NCBI GenBank assembly: GCA_030035585.1
Contig: CM057462.1
Span: forward strand, 115,997,234 to 116,061,233
DNA length: 64,000 bases
From: Dugong dugon
Lineage: Eukaryota; Chordata; Mammalia; Sirenia; Dugongidae
Direction of reading: 5' to 3'
Shown: positions 11,500-23,109 of the stretch, one piece after another
Layout: each line of letters begins with the position of its first letter
Numbering within the stretch: the stretch's first letter is position 1
The notes under the pieces: model-generated
Seen by the model: the letters and a program-made list of their open reading frames with translations, nothing else
What the model was told of the DNA's origin: nothing
Databases searched by the model: none
Program-made: the position numbers and the translations under genes

Positions 11500-12700
11500 A
11501 TTCTGCCCTCATACTTGGTTACTACTCTTTTTTTATTATAGAATTTGAGGTTGAAAATCATTTCTCTTCACTGTTTTGCAAGCATTTCTCTATTGTCTTC
11601 TAGCATTCAGTGTTGCTGTTGAGAATTCTGATACAAGTCTGATTTTCATTCCTTTGTAGACAATTGTTCGCCCTCTCTGAAAAAAATTTAGGATCTTCCA
11701 TTTTTCTTGATGTTCTAAAACTTTACAAGAATGTGTCTATATGTGGTTATTTTTCTCATTTGTTGTGCCAGGCACTCAGTGGTACATAACCTAAAGATTT
11801 ATGTTGCTCTGCAGCTCTGAGAAGTAGTATTTCTTGGATAAAGTTCACCCTCTATTTTCTTTGTTTTATATTTCGAGTTGTCAGATACTGGACCTCTGGA
11901 TTGGTTTTTTTAGGTTATATCTTTTCCCTCATATTTTTGGCTCTGTTTTTCTTTCTATAGATTCTGAGAGATTTCTTATATATTTTTAGCACACTTGATT
12001 TTTTTCTCATTTTAGAAATTACATTTTTAATGTCTAAGACCTTTTTCTTACTTTATGATGGTTTCTTTTTCACAGCAACCAATCTTACTTTTATAGAATG
12101 TAATATCTTCTGAAACTTTTATGTGTATATTACTTAGAAGGTGTGATTTTTGGTGTTTATTGACATTGAAATATTTTTCTTTCCTTGTTCTATCTGGGAA
12201 AACCTTTTTTTTCTTTTTCTTTTTTGTTTGTTTATCATTTCCTTTCTTTTGCATGCTGCTAATTTTTGGTATGTATTTTTTAATCTTTGTTAGGTCACAT
12301 AAATGAGGACTAGTCCGCTATGTGGGTACCTTCTGCTGTTGTAAGGAGCCATGTTTCCTCCCACGGCTCACTATGCATCTCTCTGAGCAGCAGATGGAAC
12401 CAAAAGGGCGTGAGGACAGGATGTGGAAGTCAGGCATTGGGCCCCCCAAATTACAGAATGCCGAGGTCACCAACACTAACGCTTAAAAGCCTTGACTTTT
12501 CCGGGGTAGATGTTCAATTTTGTTACACAAGAATGTTTCAGTTTTTGACTCATGGTAGATATCAGACTGCCATATTTCTACAATCAGGATGAAAGAGGAA
12601 AAAGTGGGTGCCAACTAGGGTGGTTATTTCTTATGGAGACATGTTCTTGATCTCTCAGTGTTCAGCTCCGTTTTTCATTGTTGCTGCTTTCTATCATACT
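11500..12700 (-). mobile_element. Ancient HAL1 / L1 ORF1-type LINE remnant
   Basis: On the plus strand the words 'gaggttgaaaatcattt', 'attgtcttctagcattcagt' and 'gttgctgttgagaattctga' in that order, then 'tttaggatcttcca' and 'cactcagtgg', match the reverse complement of the ORF1 region of old HAL1/L1 elements as I remember it. The right-hand limit is uncertain. Very diverged, no usable frame. Confidence 0.6.
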
Positions 12701-12790
12701 GGCTCATTCTTCGGCAAGAGTCTCTCTGGGTTTTCCACTTGGTGAATTTGTTGCCGTATTCTCTACTGCGATCTTTGAAAGATTAACCCA

Positions 12791-12946
12791 AAAAACCCTT
12801 TGCTGCCAAGTCAATTCTGACTCATAGCGACCCTGTAAGATAGAGCAGAACTGCCCTGCAGGGTTTCCAAGAAGTGGATGGTGGATTTGAACTGCCGACT
12901 TTTTGGTTAGCAGCCAAACACTCAACCACTGTACCACCAGGGCCCC
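12791..12946 (-). mobile_element. AfroSINE, short form
   Basis: Tail side CAAGTCAATTCTGACTCATA and GCGACCCTG; head side ACCACCAGGGCCCC. It lacks the middle segment of the long form. Imperfect target duplication TTTGAAAGATTA / TTTGTAAGATTA at 12774-12785 and 12947-12958. Confidence 0.93.
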
Positions 12947-13104
12947 TTTGTAAGATTACATCATTCAATTTCTGTCTTTCAAAAATGTATTTGAAAATCT
13001 CATCCATTGTGATCTCCCTACCAATTTCCTTCTATTTTATGTATCAATTGCTTTTTGTTCTTTTATTCTTTTATTTTTGTGAATAGGTGTGCATTGTCTT
13101 GTAC

Positions 13105-13290
13105 TGTTGTTGTTAAGTGCTGTCAAGTTGGTTCCACCTCATAGTGACCCTATGTACAACAGAACAAAACACTGCTGGGTCCTGTGCCATCCTCACAATC
13201 GTTGCTATGTTTGAGCCTATCATTGCAGTCACTGTGTCAATCCATCTTGTTAAGGGTCTTCGTCTTTTTCATTGACCTTCTACCTTACCT
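13105..13290 (-). mobile_element. RTE LINE 3' end fragment
   Basis: GTTGTTGTTAAGTGC, then GACCCTATGTACAACAGA, ending at TTCTACCTTACC. This is the same 3' UTR as in the RTE copies at 9030 and 33280. Only the last 0.19 kb is present, the usual extreme 5' truncation. Both sides carry TACTGTT, a likely short target duplication. Confidence 0.88.
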
Positions 13291-13349
13291 TACTGTTTTA
13301 AAATGGAGCTGATCCATGACAATGAAATAGAATCCAAGTGGTATGTTCC

Positions 13350-13600
13350 CTTAGTACCGCCCTTATCTCTAGCCCTCTCTTTTAGTTAATTATCTTTTCA
13401 TTCAAAGTAACAAAAGCCCAACAAAAAGTTATTGACTCACTTAACTGAAACATCTAGGGTGAGTCAGAGCTTCAGGCATGGCTCTATCCCAGGCTCAGAT
13501 GTTGTCATTCTTTGGTCTCTCCATCTCTTGGATCAGTTTTTTCTGCTTTGGCTTCTTTTTATGGTAGCCTACAGCAGCTCCAGGCTTCCATTAACCTAGT
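13350..13600 (+). repeat. Old dispersed repeat, family unassigned
   Basis: Words such as 'attgactcacttaactgaaa', 'cttcaggcatggctctatcc' and 'agcagctccaggct' recall a mammalian-wide repeat seen in many genomes. I cannot name it from memory with safety. Confidence 0.35.
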
Positions 13601-13839
13601 ATCAATTTTGGAAGAAGAGAGTTCTCCAGAATTTAGTCTTATCATCCAGGCTTAGTTTATTTGCCATTACTGGCACAATATCTGTGGTGGGGGCATTTTA
13701 GTATACATTGTAGTACCCAGGCTTTAGACCTGAACACATCTCTGAGCCAATAATAGCAGCCAAGGAATACAAAGCCCTGCTGGCCCACCTTAGAACCAAG
13801 AATGATGTGGCAGAAATGGCTAGTTTCCGTGGAAATCCA

Positions 13840-14165
13840 TTCTCTCTTTCTTCCTTTATAAATAGAACACTTGAATTTTAGTTGGCCCAATGGTTACATT
13901 TTCCAGACTTCTTTGTAGTGATGTGTAGGCCTGTGGCTGTGTTGTGATGGATAGTATGTAAGAAGACATTGTGCACGCCACTTTGGGGACTAGAATTTAA
14001 AGGGAGAGAAGAGTAGAGCAACAAGAAAGATGGAGCTCAGATCTGTAACACCAAAGGGCCATGGCTTACCAGCCTCTCTTCAGTCTTAATTTACATGAAC
14101 GATAAATTTCAACTTTGTTTAAGTGATTATCTTGAGCTTCCTGTCATTAACAACTAAACCCAGTC
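13840..14165 (+). repeat. Old dispersed repeat, same unassigned type as 8560 and 38450
   Basis: Shares with the other two copies a tail near 'aatttcaacttt' followed by a 'cctgtcattaac...aacccagtcc'-like end. Diverged; no frame. Confidence 0.4.
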
Positions 14166-15259
14166 CTTTTTAATACAGATACTGTCAACTCCATCCTAAC
14201 ACACAAACTAAAGATGGACATGAACGATTCACTGAAAAAAATTAAAGTTGCTAAATTCACTCTAATAGTATGAAAAATGATTGCTGGTCAAGCAAATACA
14301 AAAAATGAATATGGATATCCAAGGAGGATCAGAAGTGAGGAATTCCTCTCTTAACTTTTAATGAAGCAGTAGGAGGTGTTGTGTGTCAGTCCCTGGGTTT
14401 GTCATTCAGTTACCCCCATCTGCATTACACTTATTAGGTATTATTAAGTAGATAATAACCATTACTCTTAGTAATAATATACTGCTAAGTGCATTACACT
14501 TAGTAGTATTTGCCATGAGGATGGCACCTTCTCTAGTTTCCAGCCCAGAGGCCAGCTTTTCCTTATGCCAGTACTGTTGGTGATTATAAGTGGGATTTCA
14601 GTCCATACCCTTATCCTTACCTGGAAGTCTACAAAACCATTTCCCATAAACTCTTATAAAGCAATTCAACTATTCAAACCAATTATAGTGTTCAAAATAA
14701 AAGCCTTTGGAAACCTGTCAGCTACTTTGATATGAATAATATTTGAAGAAACCTATTTTTTTTTTAGTTTCTTCAGAGTATAATTAGTTCTCTTGAAAAT
14801 GTTTGGATTTGAGGAAGAGGAAGCTACATTTAAACTTTTAATAATATCAATATCTCTATTTAAAAAACTAAAGACTTTTTACCAGCTTTCAGATTTATCT
14901 TTTCCAAAGGAGTGTGTCTGCCATATAATGATAAATCTTGAAACTAAAAATGTACATAAAAAAAACTTTATAAAAACCACCCTTAAAATAGACCAAAACT
15001 GTCAATTAGAAAAAAAACAGGCATTTGCACCCAGCTCTCTTGCTAACTATCTCTTGACCTTGCAAGAGTCGTTAGTGAAAGTTGAGGGACTTCACATCCC
15101 TGCCACCTGTTACTATAGCCAGCCATCTAACCTTGTTCATAAGCTCAGGCCCTGTACTGCTCTAAGTGTCCTTTCTTCAAACCTCCATTCCCAGATCTCT
15201 CCTCCCTCTGTAACTTTTCCCTTTGAGACCTCAATTTTAAAGCAAATGTTGTTTTTCTT
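14166..15259. other. Unassigned AT-rich sequence, with possible L2 traces from 15000
   Basis: No recognisable gene. A 180-codon open frame at 14793-15335 has a low-complexity start and runs into the AfroSINE at 15260, so it is not credible as a gene. The pyrimidine-rich part from 15000 may be LINE2. Confidence 0.4.
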
Positions 15260-15475
15260 GTTTGTTGCTGTCCGGTCCATTCTAACTCATGGCAACCGAA
15301 TGTGTGCAGAGTGTGCAAGCAGAACTGCTCCATAGGGTTTTCAAGGCTGTGACTGGCTGTAACTTTCAGAAGCAGAATGCCAGGCCTGTCTTCTGAGGCA
15401 CCTCTGGGTGAGTTCGAACCACCACCCTTTCAGCTAGTAGTCAAGCACTTAACCATTTGTGCCACCCAAGGACTC
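15260..15475 (-). mobile_element. AfroSINE, older form
   Basis: Tail side CATTCTAACTCATGGCAACC, a middle segment with GAGGCACCTCTGGGTGAG that marks the older form, and head side GCCACCCAAGGACTCC. Target duplication TAAAGCAAAT flanks it (about 15238 and 15483). Confidence 0.92.
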
Positions 15476-15774
15476 CTCTTCTAAAGCAAATAAATTCTCC
15501 CATGTTCACAGTTTTCACAGGCCTCTCCCTTTTTCTTCTTGCCTCAGCTCCACTCCACTTCTCCTGTGATGATGCACCTCCCCCTACCACACTCTCATGT
15601 TCTCCCTTATTCCCACAACGTTGGTTCTTTGAGCATTTTGACAGATCTGCTCCTTGACTCCTGATTCTCTCCTACTTATTCAGCCACTCTGTTCTCTTCC
15701 TTGTCCTTTCAGCCTAGAACTCATTGCCCATTACTGAAGTCGATACACGACTAAGAAACAATCTCAATCCAGTA

Positions 15775-15968
15775 TCATCTGCTGTCAGGTTGCTTCTGAC
15801 TCGTGGTGATTCCATGTGTGTCAGAGTAGAAAACAGGATTTTCAATGGCTGATTTTTCAGAAGTAGATCATCAGGTCTTTCTTCTGAGGTACCTCTGGGT
15901 ACCCTCAAACCTCCAACCTTTTGGTTAGTAGACAAGTTCATTTACTATTTGCACCACCCAGGGACTCC
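15775..15968 (-). mobile_element. AfroSINE, older form
   Basis: CTGTCAGGTTGCTTCTGACTC at the tail, TGAGGTACCTCTGGGTAC in the middle, ACCACCCAGGGACTCC at the head. Well diverged. Confidence 0.9.
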
Positions 15969-16856
15969 AGACATCCTCTTAGTTTTTCATTGCACAAACT
16001 AGAGCGTACCATATTTCTGTAAATCAACTGTCTTCTGCTGCTAAAAACTGAAGGAGACAGTTATATCTGCACAAATTGATGCCACTAAAAATTCAAGGTC
16101 CTAAACATAGATGGGTTTCAATCCTCTCCAGTGAATTTAATATATAATTTAATTTATATATTACACCACACCACTCAAGCCCTGAATCCCAGCACCCCTC
16201 CACCTGTTATAAGAGACAATGGAAGCTATACTATGGGACTAGATGATATTCTGCCCCTGCACCTACAAAGTCATCAGCATCTGCAAACATCTCTTTCTCC
16301 TCTTTTTCCACCACAGAGAAATTGGTGTCCACATCAGTTTTTATCTCCTCTAGAATTTCCAATACCTCCTTGCATCCAGCCTCTTTCTTGTTAATGTTTA
16401 AACATATTCAAGTCTCTCCTATATTAGAACAATAAACCTCTTCTGACCTGTGTGCTTATCTCTCTCCTTTCATCTACACCCTAATTTCTTTAAAGTGCTG
16501 ACTACATTCACTGCCTCCAGCTTCCTACCTCCCATTTATCTTTAACTCACTGATACAGCTTTTTTCAGTCCTTCCACTAAAACTGTTCTCACCAAGGTCA
16601 TCGGTGGTTCTGCTGTTAAGTCCAATGTTTAATTCCTTGTCTCTCCTAGCTTCTCTGCAATATCGGAAATTATCAATCATTTCCTCCTTCTTGAGACTCT
16701 GTTCCTTCAGCCACTCGATGCAATAATTTTGTTTCCTTTAAGTAATTCTCTTGCTGCCATTCTCCACTTTTCTTTATAAGCTTCTCTCCCTCTATATTTA
16801 CCCTGTGATTTTATAGCCCAAGGTCCTTTCCTAAGCTTTTTTCTCTTCTGACTCTT

Positions 16857-17013
16857 AAACCAAAACTCATTGCTGTAGAATCAATTCTGATTCATAGCGA
16901 CCCTATAGGACAGAGTAGAACTGCCCCATAGAGTTTCTAAGAAGCAGCTGGTGGATTTGAACCACCGACCTTCAGGGTTAGCAGACGATCTCTTAACCAC
17001 TGAGCCACTCCGT
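16857..17013 (-). mobile_element. AfroSINE, short form
   Basis: CATTGCTGTAGAATCAATTC, then TAGCGACCCTATAGGACAG at the tail side; GAGCCACTCCGT at the head. Flanked by ACTCTTAA at 16851 and 17014. Inserted in L2 sequence. Confidence 0.93.
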
Positions 17014-17860
17014 ACTCTTAACCAGTGGCCCCTAATACTTTCAAGAGCCTGTTAAAAGCCAAAGATATGCCAGAAAAACAAAGTTATGTCATGATTTTTG
17101 CATGCTATGCCAAGGATTTTACCAACTTTCTGATGTTCATTCATGGATCTTGCTCTAAAACTCTTCAAAGTGTTCACACTTACTCCCATGGTTTCAAGAA
17201 CCATTTTTATGCTGTTGACTTCTTTGTCTATATCTCTAGCCAAAATCTCTATCTTTCTACTAAATTCTATATGGATGTTCCTCCACATACCTCATACTCA
17301 TTGTGTCCAAAATAACATCCACTGACTTGCTCCCTCCTGCCAAGAGTGATTCTACTCTTACCAGAAGTGTTAAAGCTCCATGAGCCAAAGAATCGTTTCC
17401 ATATTTTATTACACATTCTTAGCATCTACAGCAGTGCCTGGCACATTGTAGGCACCCAGTAAATTTAAGATGAAAGAAGAAATCAACGTTTTTTTTAGTT
17501 CAAGGAATAACTCTACTATCTAAGCACTTGGCAAACCAGAAACCTGAGCCCACACAATGAGTCATTTGAACTCTACTCTCTTAATTCAATCTTTTTTCTG
17601 TAGAACTATAATGGCCTCTAACTCTGTTGTCCTTACTTCCTCTGATCCTTTCTTCTCACTATTGCCAGAGTCACCTTTCTAGAGTACACAAATGTTCATA
17701 TCCCTTGCTTCTTAATTGTTTCAATGGCCCTACATAGTTTTTCAGATAAAGTTCCAACTTAGCATGAAACAGGGTTTAAGCAGTCTTGCTACTTCTTCCC
17801 TTTACATTCATTGCTCACTGCTTTCTTCTGCAACATATTCTGTGCCCTTGCCACATGAAC

Positions 17861-18072
17861 AGAGGCTCTGATGGCACAACAGTTAAGTGCTTGACTGCTT
17901 ACCAACCCACCCAGCAGTTGGCAGTTCCAACCCACCTAGCAGCTCCACAGGAGAAAGACCTGATGATCTGCTCCCATACAGATCCCAGCCTTGAAAATCC
18001 TATGGGGCAGCTCTACTCTGCCACATGGGGTTGCCATGAATTAAAATCAACTTGGCATTACCCAACAATACT
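17861..18072 (+). mobile_element. AfroSINE, long form
   Basis: Head AGAGGCTCTGATGGCACAAC, extra middle segment GAGAAAGACCTGATGATCTG, tail GGTTGCCATGAATTAAAATC. Inserted in L2 sequence. Confidence 0.9.
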
Positions 18073-18210
18073 TGGACAATTAATTTTGCCTCCTTGAACC
18101 TGTCTTGTTGACTTAAATTCAGGCCATTGCTCACGGCTCTCTGACTGGAATGCTAACTCTCATCTTCTGCCTTGCTCCAAGTCTCAGCTGGGGACTCATT
18201 CCCTTTGCCA

Positions 18211-18307
18211 CTGCCACATCTTTCTTCTGCAGAGTGGCTGGTGGGTTTGGAGGGCTAACCCTTCAGTGAGCAGCCAAGCACTTAACTACTGTGCCACCAG
18301 GCCTCCT
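18211..18307 (-). mobile_element. AfroSINE, long form, 5' half only
   Basis: Only the head and middle part are present: CTGCCACATCTTTCTTCTGC through GAGCAGCCAAGCACTTAAC to CACCAGGCCTCC. The tail half is missing, so this is a partial copy. Confidence 0.85.
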
Positions 18308-18362
18308 TCCTTTTTTCTATGACTGCTTTCTTCTTCCCATCCTCCATTCTGGACTAACAGTC

Positions 18363-18750
18363 TGCTCTAGATTGAACTGTGTTCCCCAAAAAGTTATGCT
18401 GAACTCTTAATCCCAGTTCCTATAAATATGAGCCTGTCTGGAAATAGCAATTTTCTTTTATTGTGTTAGTGAGGTCATACCAGAGAAGGGTGGGTCTCAA
18501 ACCTAATCACTTCTGAATGGTGTCTTATAAAAATAACAGAATAGACACAGAGAAACACACACAAGGTAAAGACAGACACCAAGGAACGCCAAGGAACTCC
18601 TGGGGCTACTGACATGGAAGGACTCTTCCCTAGAGTCGATGCCCTGGTTTGAACTACTAGTCTCCAAACCTGTGAGACAATGAATTCCTATTCTTTAAAG
18701 GCGTCTGCTTGTGGTACTTTTTGTTATGGCAGCATTAGGAAACTTATACA
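18363..18750 (+). mobile_element. MaLR-type (MLT1/MST-like) LTR fossil
   Basis: Starts TGCTCTAGATTGAACTGTG with TTCCCCAAAA. It passes 'gaggtcataccagagaaggg', a 'cttataaaaataac' region and 'acctgtgagacaatga', and ends 'cttgtggtactttttgttat' then 'ggcagcattaggaaacttat' and ACA. This word order is that of ERVL-MaLR LTRs. TG...CA ends are plausible. No clear target duplication, in keeping with old age. Confidence 0.7.
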
Positions 18751-18918
18751 GAGCTCTTTCTTAAGGTTTCCATAGTATTTCTTCTCGCCCTTATCCTAAC
18801 ACCTGTCACACTCTGATTGAATTATTTATTACAGCCACTCCTCCCTACCCTCATTAAAGTGTAAATTTCATGGCAAAGACTGTGTCTTATTTATCTTTGT
18901 TTTCCCCATGTTTCATAT

Positions 18919-19122
18919 GTTGTTGTTGCGTGCTGTGGAGTCAATTCTGACTCATAGCCACCATATATGACAGAGTAGAACTTCCCTATAGCATTTCCTA
19001 GGCTATAATCTTTATGGGAGCAGATCGCCAGGTCTTTTCTTCTGTGGAATGGCTGGTGGGTTCAAACCATTCACCTTTTGGTTAGCAGCCAAGCACTTAA
19101 CCAATGCACTAGCAGGGCTTCT
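18919..19122 (-). mobile_element. AfroSINE, long form
   Basis: TGTTGTTGCGTGCTGTGGAG at the tail, TCTTTATGGGAGCAGATCG in the middle, TTTTGGTTAGCAGCCAAG and CTAGCAGGGCTTC at the head. Inserted near the 3' end of L2. Confidence 0.92.
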
Positions 19123-19659
19123 TTGTGTTTTGAATAGTACTCAGTAAATATACATTGAGTTAATTAATTTTATCTCTCTCAGCTTTTGTTCTTTATGGGG
19201 TCCCATTCTCCCAGTTGAAACACTCAACGTTTTAGATTCATTTCTTGCATTTCACTGTTACTGTCCAAATAAGCCTGGGCCCTGGAAGATTTACTTAATG
19301 CAGGAAATGAATAGAATAAATGTGTACATAGATTGCACACCACGGTAATTAAATCATTAGTGCTGAAGACTCATATTGAGACTAGAGCAAGTTAACATAT
19401 GTTTTTATTTGTCAGAAGCAATAAGTAATGATGAAACCTAGTAATTATAGACTGTGCATAAAAAGGAGTTTTCCGGGTGGTCTTCCATGGATCTTGAAGA
19501 AAGGAAAGCAAAAGGAAAACATTCGCTAGTATTTTTCCAGTCTTCTTTAGTAAATGTAATACTGGCATTCTGACATCCTGTGCTATTTAAAAAAAATCAA
19601 ACTGGTAGTATTTTTGTATGTACAATACTACTATTTCAAACACTCATCAGAAGCTTTGT

Positions 19660-20030
19660 TCAGTCTTCTTGACTCACTCTTCTACCTTTCCATCCTTATC
19701 CTTTCCTGCTTCCCAGACCAGACCCATTGCCGTCAAGTTGATTCCAACTCATATCAACCATATAGCGACCCTACCGGACAGAGTAGAACTGGCCCATAGG
19801 GTTTCCAAGGAGTGGCTGGTAATTAGAACTGCCAGCCTTTTTGGTTAGCAGCTGTAGCTCGCTATAGCTCTTAACCACTGTGCCACCCAGGCTCTGCCTC
19901 CCAATCACTCCCTTTGCAATTCTAATGTCCTCAGCCTAACCTCTCCCTGACTCTTTTACACTTCACCTGCTACAAATCTGTGGCGTCCTCCCATCCCTCT
20001 TTGTCCCTTTTCCACCAAGCAATGCCAGAT
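19660..20030 (+). mobile_element. LINE2 fragment split by an AfroSINE
   Basis: Pyrimidine-rich plus-strand text ('cttcttgactcactcttct', and after the SINE 'ctcccaatcactcccttt', 'ttacacttcacctgctac') fits the L2 segment between the RT core and the 3' end. Diverged. Confidence 0.45.
19723..19896 (-). mobile_element. AfroSINE, short form with a small internal duplication
   Basis: CATTGCCGTCAAGTTGATTC at the tail, GTTTCCAAGGAGTGGCTGG in the middle, TTAACCACTGTGCCACCCAG at the head. The head has an extra 'agctgtagctcgctatagct' duplication near 19847-19870. Approximate target duplication GCTTCCCAGA / GCCTCCCAAT. Confidence 0.93.
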
Positions 20031-20570
20031 AAATGTGATGAAATGTTTTAGGGATGTTTACATTAAAACGTGTTATTTATTTTCACAGATTTGTTTTTAT
20101 TTCATGAATTCTGAACATATTTGTAATAAAATGCCATTATAGTCAATGGTATTTTAGTACTGTATGGACAAAAACTACACATATATATGTATATATATAG
20201 TGTAGTCCCTTTTCTTTGATATCAACAGCCACACCTAAGGTAGGCATGGTTAGATCTGTAAGGTACATTTTACTGTGGGACTGGGAGTCTGCTAATTCTT
20301 TCCCAGAGCCAGAAAGAAGTGGCCCTACACATTCATAATTTCCAAGCAGATGTCTGGTTACTAATGAGGTTAATGAGATACTTGATATTAAGACATATGC
20401 TTGTATAGTAAAGGAATAGCCTTCCCCCAATCCAGGCTACCTCTAAGAAATTTCTATATGAATCCTGTTATTTATAAAATAAGGGGTATTTGTCTGATAG
20501 TTCAGTTTCTTGTGGATGAGAAGAAAAACTGTTAATACGTGAAATATTTAAAAGGCAGTGGAGGACCTTG
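20031..20570. other. Unassigned AT-rich sequence
   Basis: Contains a short TATATA run at about 20180-20200. No gene or named repeat seen. Confidence 0.4.
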
Positions 20571-20745
20571 GAGCCCTGGTGGGGCAGTGGTTAAGAGCTA
20601 CGGCTGCTAACCTAAAGGTCGGCAGTCCGAATCCGCCAGCCACTCCTTAGAAGCTCTAGGAGGCAGCTCTACTCTGTCCTATAGGGTCGCTATGAGTTGG
20701 AATCAACTCGACAACTCAACGGCAACAGATCTGGTCTTTTGGTTT
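20571..20745 (+). mobile_element. AfroSINE, short form, near consensus
   Basis: GAGCCCTGGTGGGGCAGTGG head with A box, GCAGTCCGAATCCGCC B box region, CCTATAGGGTCGCTATGAG and TTGGAATCAACTCGAC tail, ending TGGTCTTTTGGTTT. The tail matches the RTE 3' end at 33238-33270. Target duplication GAGGACCTT / GAGGATCTT. Confidence 0.95.
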
Positions 20746-21669
20746 AGAGGATCTTCTTCATATGCGGCACAGAAGCACACTGGTAAGATACTCACAGACA
20801 GTCCGTACACAGGAAATCAAGAACAATATTTCCAATCCATGTAAACAGGTAAGTGCAGGGTATAACAATAGAAACGATTCTAAACCTAATCCCACTATGG
20901 AGATGAGAGAATTTTCCTTTTTTCAATCTCTAAAATATGATTTTCTCTTACACCTGCAAAGATTATAGCTATGTTTGACTGCATATTACCATTTGGCTTT
21001 AAGGATCCCACAACCCAGGGTGTTGAGTGGGTATAGTGTAAACTTCACTCACTCATTGCATAGGCAAAGTTTTCTCATGGCCGGTTCAGTGATATAACAA
21101 GTTCTGGCTCAATACTAAATAAATCACACATGACATCTCTTCTAAGACAGCAGTATCAAGGTATGAGTTTTGGCTCCCTAGGAGAGTTGTAACGGGATCA
21201 GAAAGTTCTGAGTTGTGGACCTGAACAGCTGGTTGGTGGTGGCAACACCAGCTGTTATGAAGAAATGCCTTTCCCCCCAAAGTGCTTCTCTTGCTTTCCT
21301 GTCCCCTTTCTTGTCAATAGCCAGTCAACATTTATTGATTGTGCAGAGGCTAAGGGCTTATTCTTCTGTGCAAGCTTATCCATCTGCCCCATTTCTTTTG
21401 GCTTACATTGTCTCTCCAGGGTTTTATTTTGTTTTTATAAACATCTTTCTATCTGCCTTCTTCCTCTCACCATATGGCAATACTGATCTGTATCTTTTTG
21501 GTTGGATGGGGAGTGTGAGACAAAAGGAGAGAGTCCCTAATGGAAAAAATATTTAAAATAATTATCCTAGGAACGGATAGTTCAATAAACGCTACTTTCT
21601 TCAGCATGATTTTAACCACATGACTCTATTAACCACCTTTTTCAAAAGCAAGAAAAATTAATATTCAGA
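20746..21669. other. Unassigned sequence
   Basis: No named repeat or gene. Open frames of 113 and 73 codons at 21215-21556 overlap each other in different frames and show no domain. Confidence 0.4.
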
Positions 21670-22850
21670 AATACGATGTGTTGTCTACAACCAGTGCCTT
21701 CAATTCTCTCTTACCTGCCAACAAGCAAACAATTCAATCTGAGTTTCTCCCTTACTCCACCAAGAAAGCTGCCGTTGCCAAAGTCACAAATGATCTCCGC
21801 ACACAAATCTGAGGAGTATTTTTCAACTCTCATCCTACTAGGCTTCTCAGCAGCATTCAATACCTTCTTCTCATAAAATATCGCTTAGATCTCATGGCTA
21901 CATACTCCCCTAGATTTTCCTCTTCCTTTATAAATACTGCTTTTCATTCTCTTTTTTTAGATTTTATTTTGGTAAAATATATACAAAAAAAATCCATTCT
22001 AACCATTTTTAAATGCAAAATTCACTGACATTAATTACATTCCCAATGTTGGGCAACCATCACAACTATCCATTTCCAAATGTTTTTCATCACTTGTAAC
22101 AGAAACTCAGTACTGTATAAACAATAATTCCCCATTTCTCCCTTCCTCTAGCCCCTGTTAACTACTAATAAATGTTTTTCTATGCATTTACCTATTCTAG
22201 ACATTTTGTATAAGTAGGGTCATGCAATATCTGTCCTTTCATATCTGACTTATTTTGCTCTGCATAATGTTTTCAAGGTTCATCCATGTCATAGCATGTA
22301 TCAGAACTATTTCTCTTTATGTCTGAATTCTCGTTCTCTTTTGACAGCTCTGCTATAAACACTTGATCTTTAGACGCAAGGATTTCTCAGAGCTATTTCC
22401 TCGCTCTTCTCATCTCTTCTCAAGTTACTCTCTATTGCTAATTGATCTCATCCAGCTTCACAGCTTTAAATACCACCTATTTGTTTAGAATTCTCAGTTT
22501 TATCTATAGCTAAGATCTCTCTTTTGGAGCACAAGACTTTATATCTGACTGCTTCCTTTACAAGCCTACTTGGATTTAATTTGAAGAAAACTAAATTCTC
22601 AAACGAAGCCAGCAACTTCTTTCTCACTTGGTCTCCCCATCTTGGTGGAACTGTCTCCTCATTGTGGTTCATACCAGAAACCCAGGAGTCATTCTTGACA
22701 AGATTTCCTTCAATCCCCATATGAAATTCATCCATAGTGACTTTCACCTCCCAAACACATCACAAATTCACTGTTTTCCAGTTTTCACTGCCACTACCCT
22801 AGTCTATGCACTGTCTTGTCTGACCTGAAATATGAAAATAGCTTCCTAAG
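21670..22850 (+). mobile_element. LINE2 remnant split by an L1M fragment
   Basis: Words in L2 order: 'tctctcttacctgccaaca', 'gttgccaaagtcacaaatga', 'ctcatcctactaggcttctc' then 'agcagcattcaatacc', an interruption, 'tgatctcatccagcttcaca' then 'gctttaaataccacctat' and 'cccaggagtcattcttgaca'. The DNA corresponds to the RT region. Heavily mutated. Confidence 0.75.
21955..22335 (-). mobile_element. Old L1M 3' end inserted in L2
   Basis: On the plus strand: 'attttggtaaaatatatac', 'attacattcccaatgttggg' with 'caaccatcacaacta', 'gggtcatgcaatatctgtcc', 'caaggttcatccatgtcat'. This is the reverse complement of the 3' region of old L1M elements. L2 resumes right after it. Confidence 0.8.
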
Positions 22851-23109
22851 TTGTCCCTCTTAACCAGAATATTTACTGAATAAGAGAACAAGAACACTCT
22901 ACTACTAAACCTTGCAGTGGGTTTTTGTGTCTGTGTGCTTTTTTTTTTAAGAGAGTGAACACACACACAAATGTAAGTTGCACAACTTTCACTGATTTAT
23001 TCCGTATTCAACAAGCACATATTGCTTACCATCAGTTAAGTGTTAAGACATTATGTCAATTCTGATGTTAATAGTAGCAACAATAACAATAGCAATACCA
23101 ACACTAACA

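Larger units (their letters stand above)
16400..19165 (+). mobile_element. LINE2 (L2) remnant, much interrupted
   Basis: Plus-strand words follow L2 order: 'ttcaagtctctcctat' (16408), 'tgttctcaccaaggtca' (16584), 'cttcttgagactctgttcct', then the tract around 17190-17280 and 'agtcacctttctagagtac' (17668). The 3' end has 'aaagactgtgtcttattta' near 18875 and 'actcagtaaatatacattga' near 19140. A second L2-type 3' end ('gtgcctggcacattgtagg', 17430-17470) sits inside, so two copies or a small insertion may be present. Four AfroSINEs and one LTR interrupt it. Confidence 0.7.

Noticed and set aside
14793-15335. 180-codon open frame, the longest outside LINEs and Tigger
   Set aside because: Low-complexity start, no domain, and the last 25 codons are AfroSINE sequence. 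No gene structure around it.
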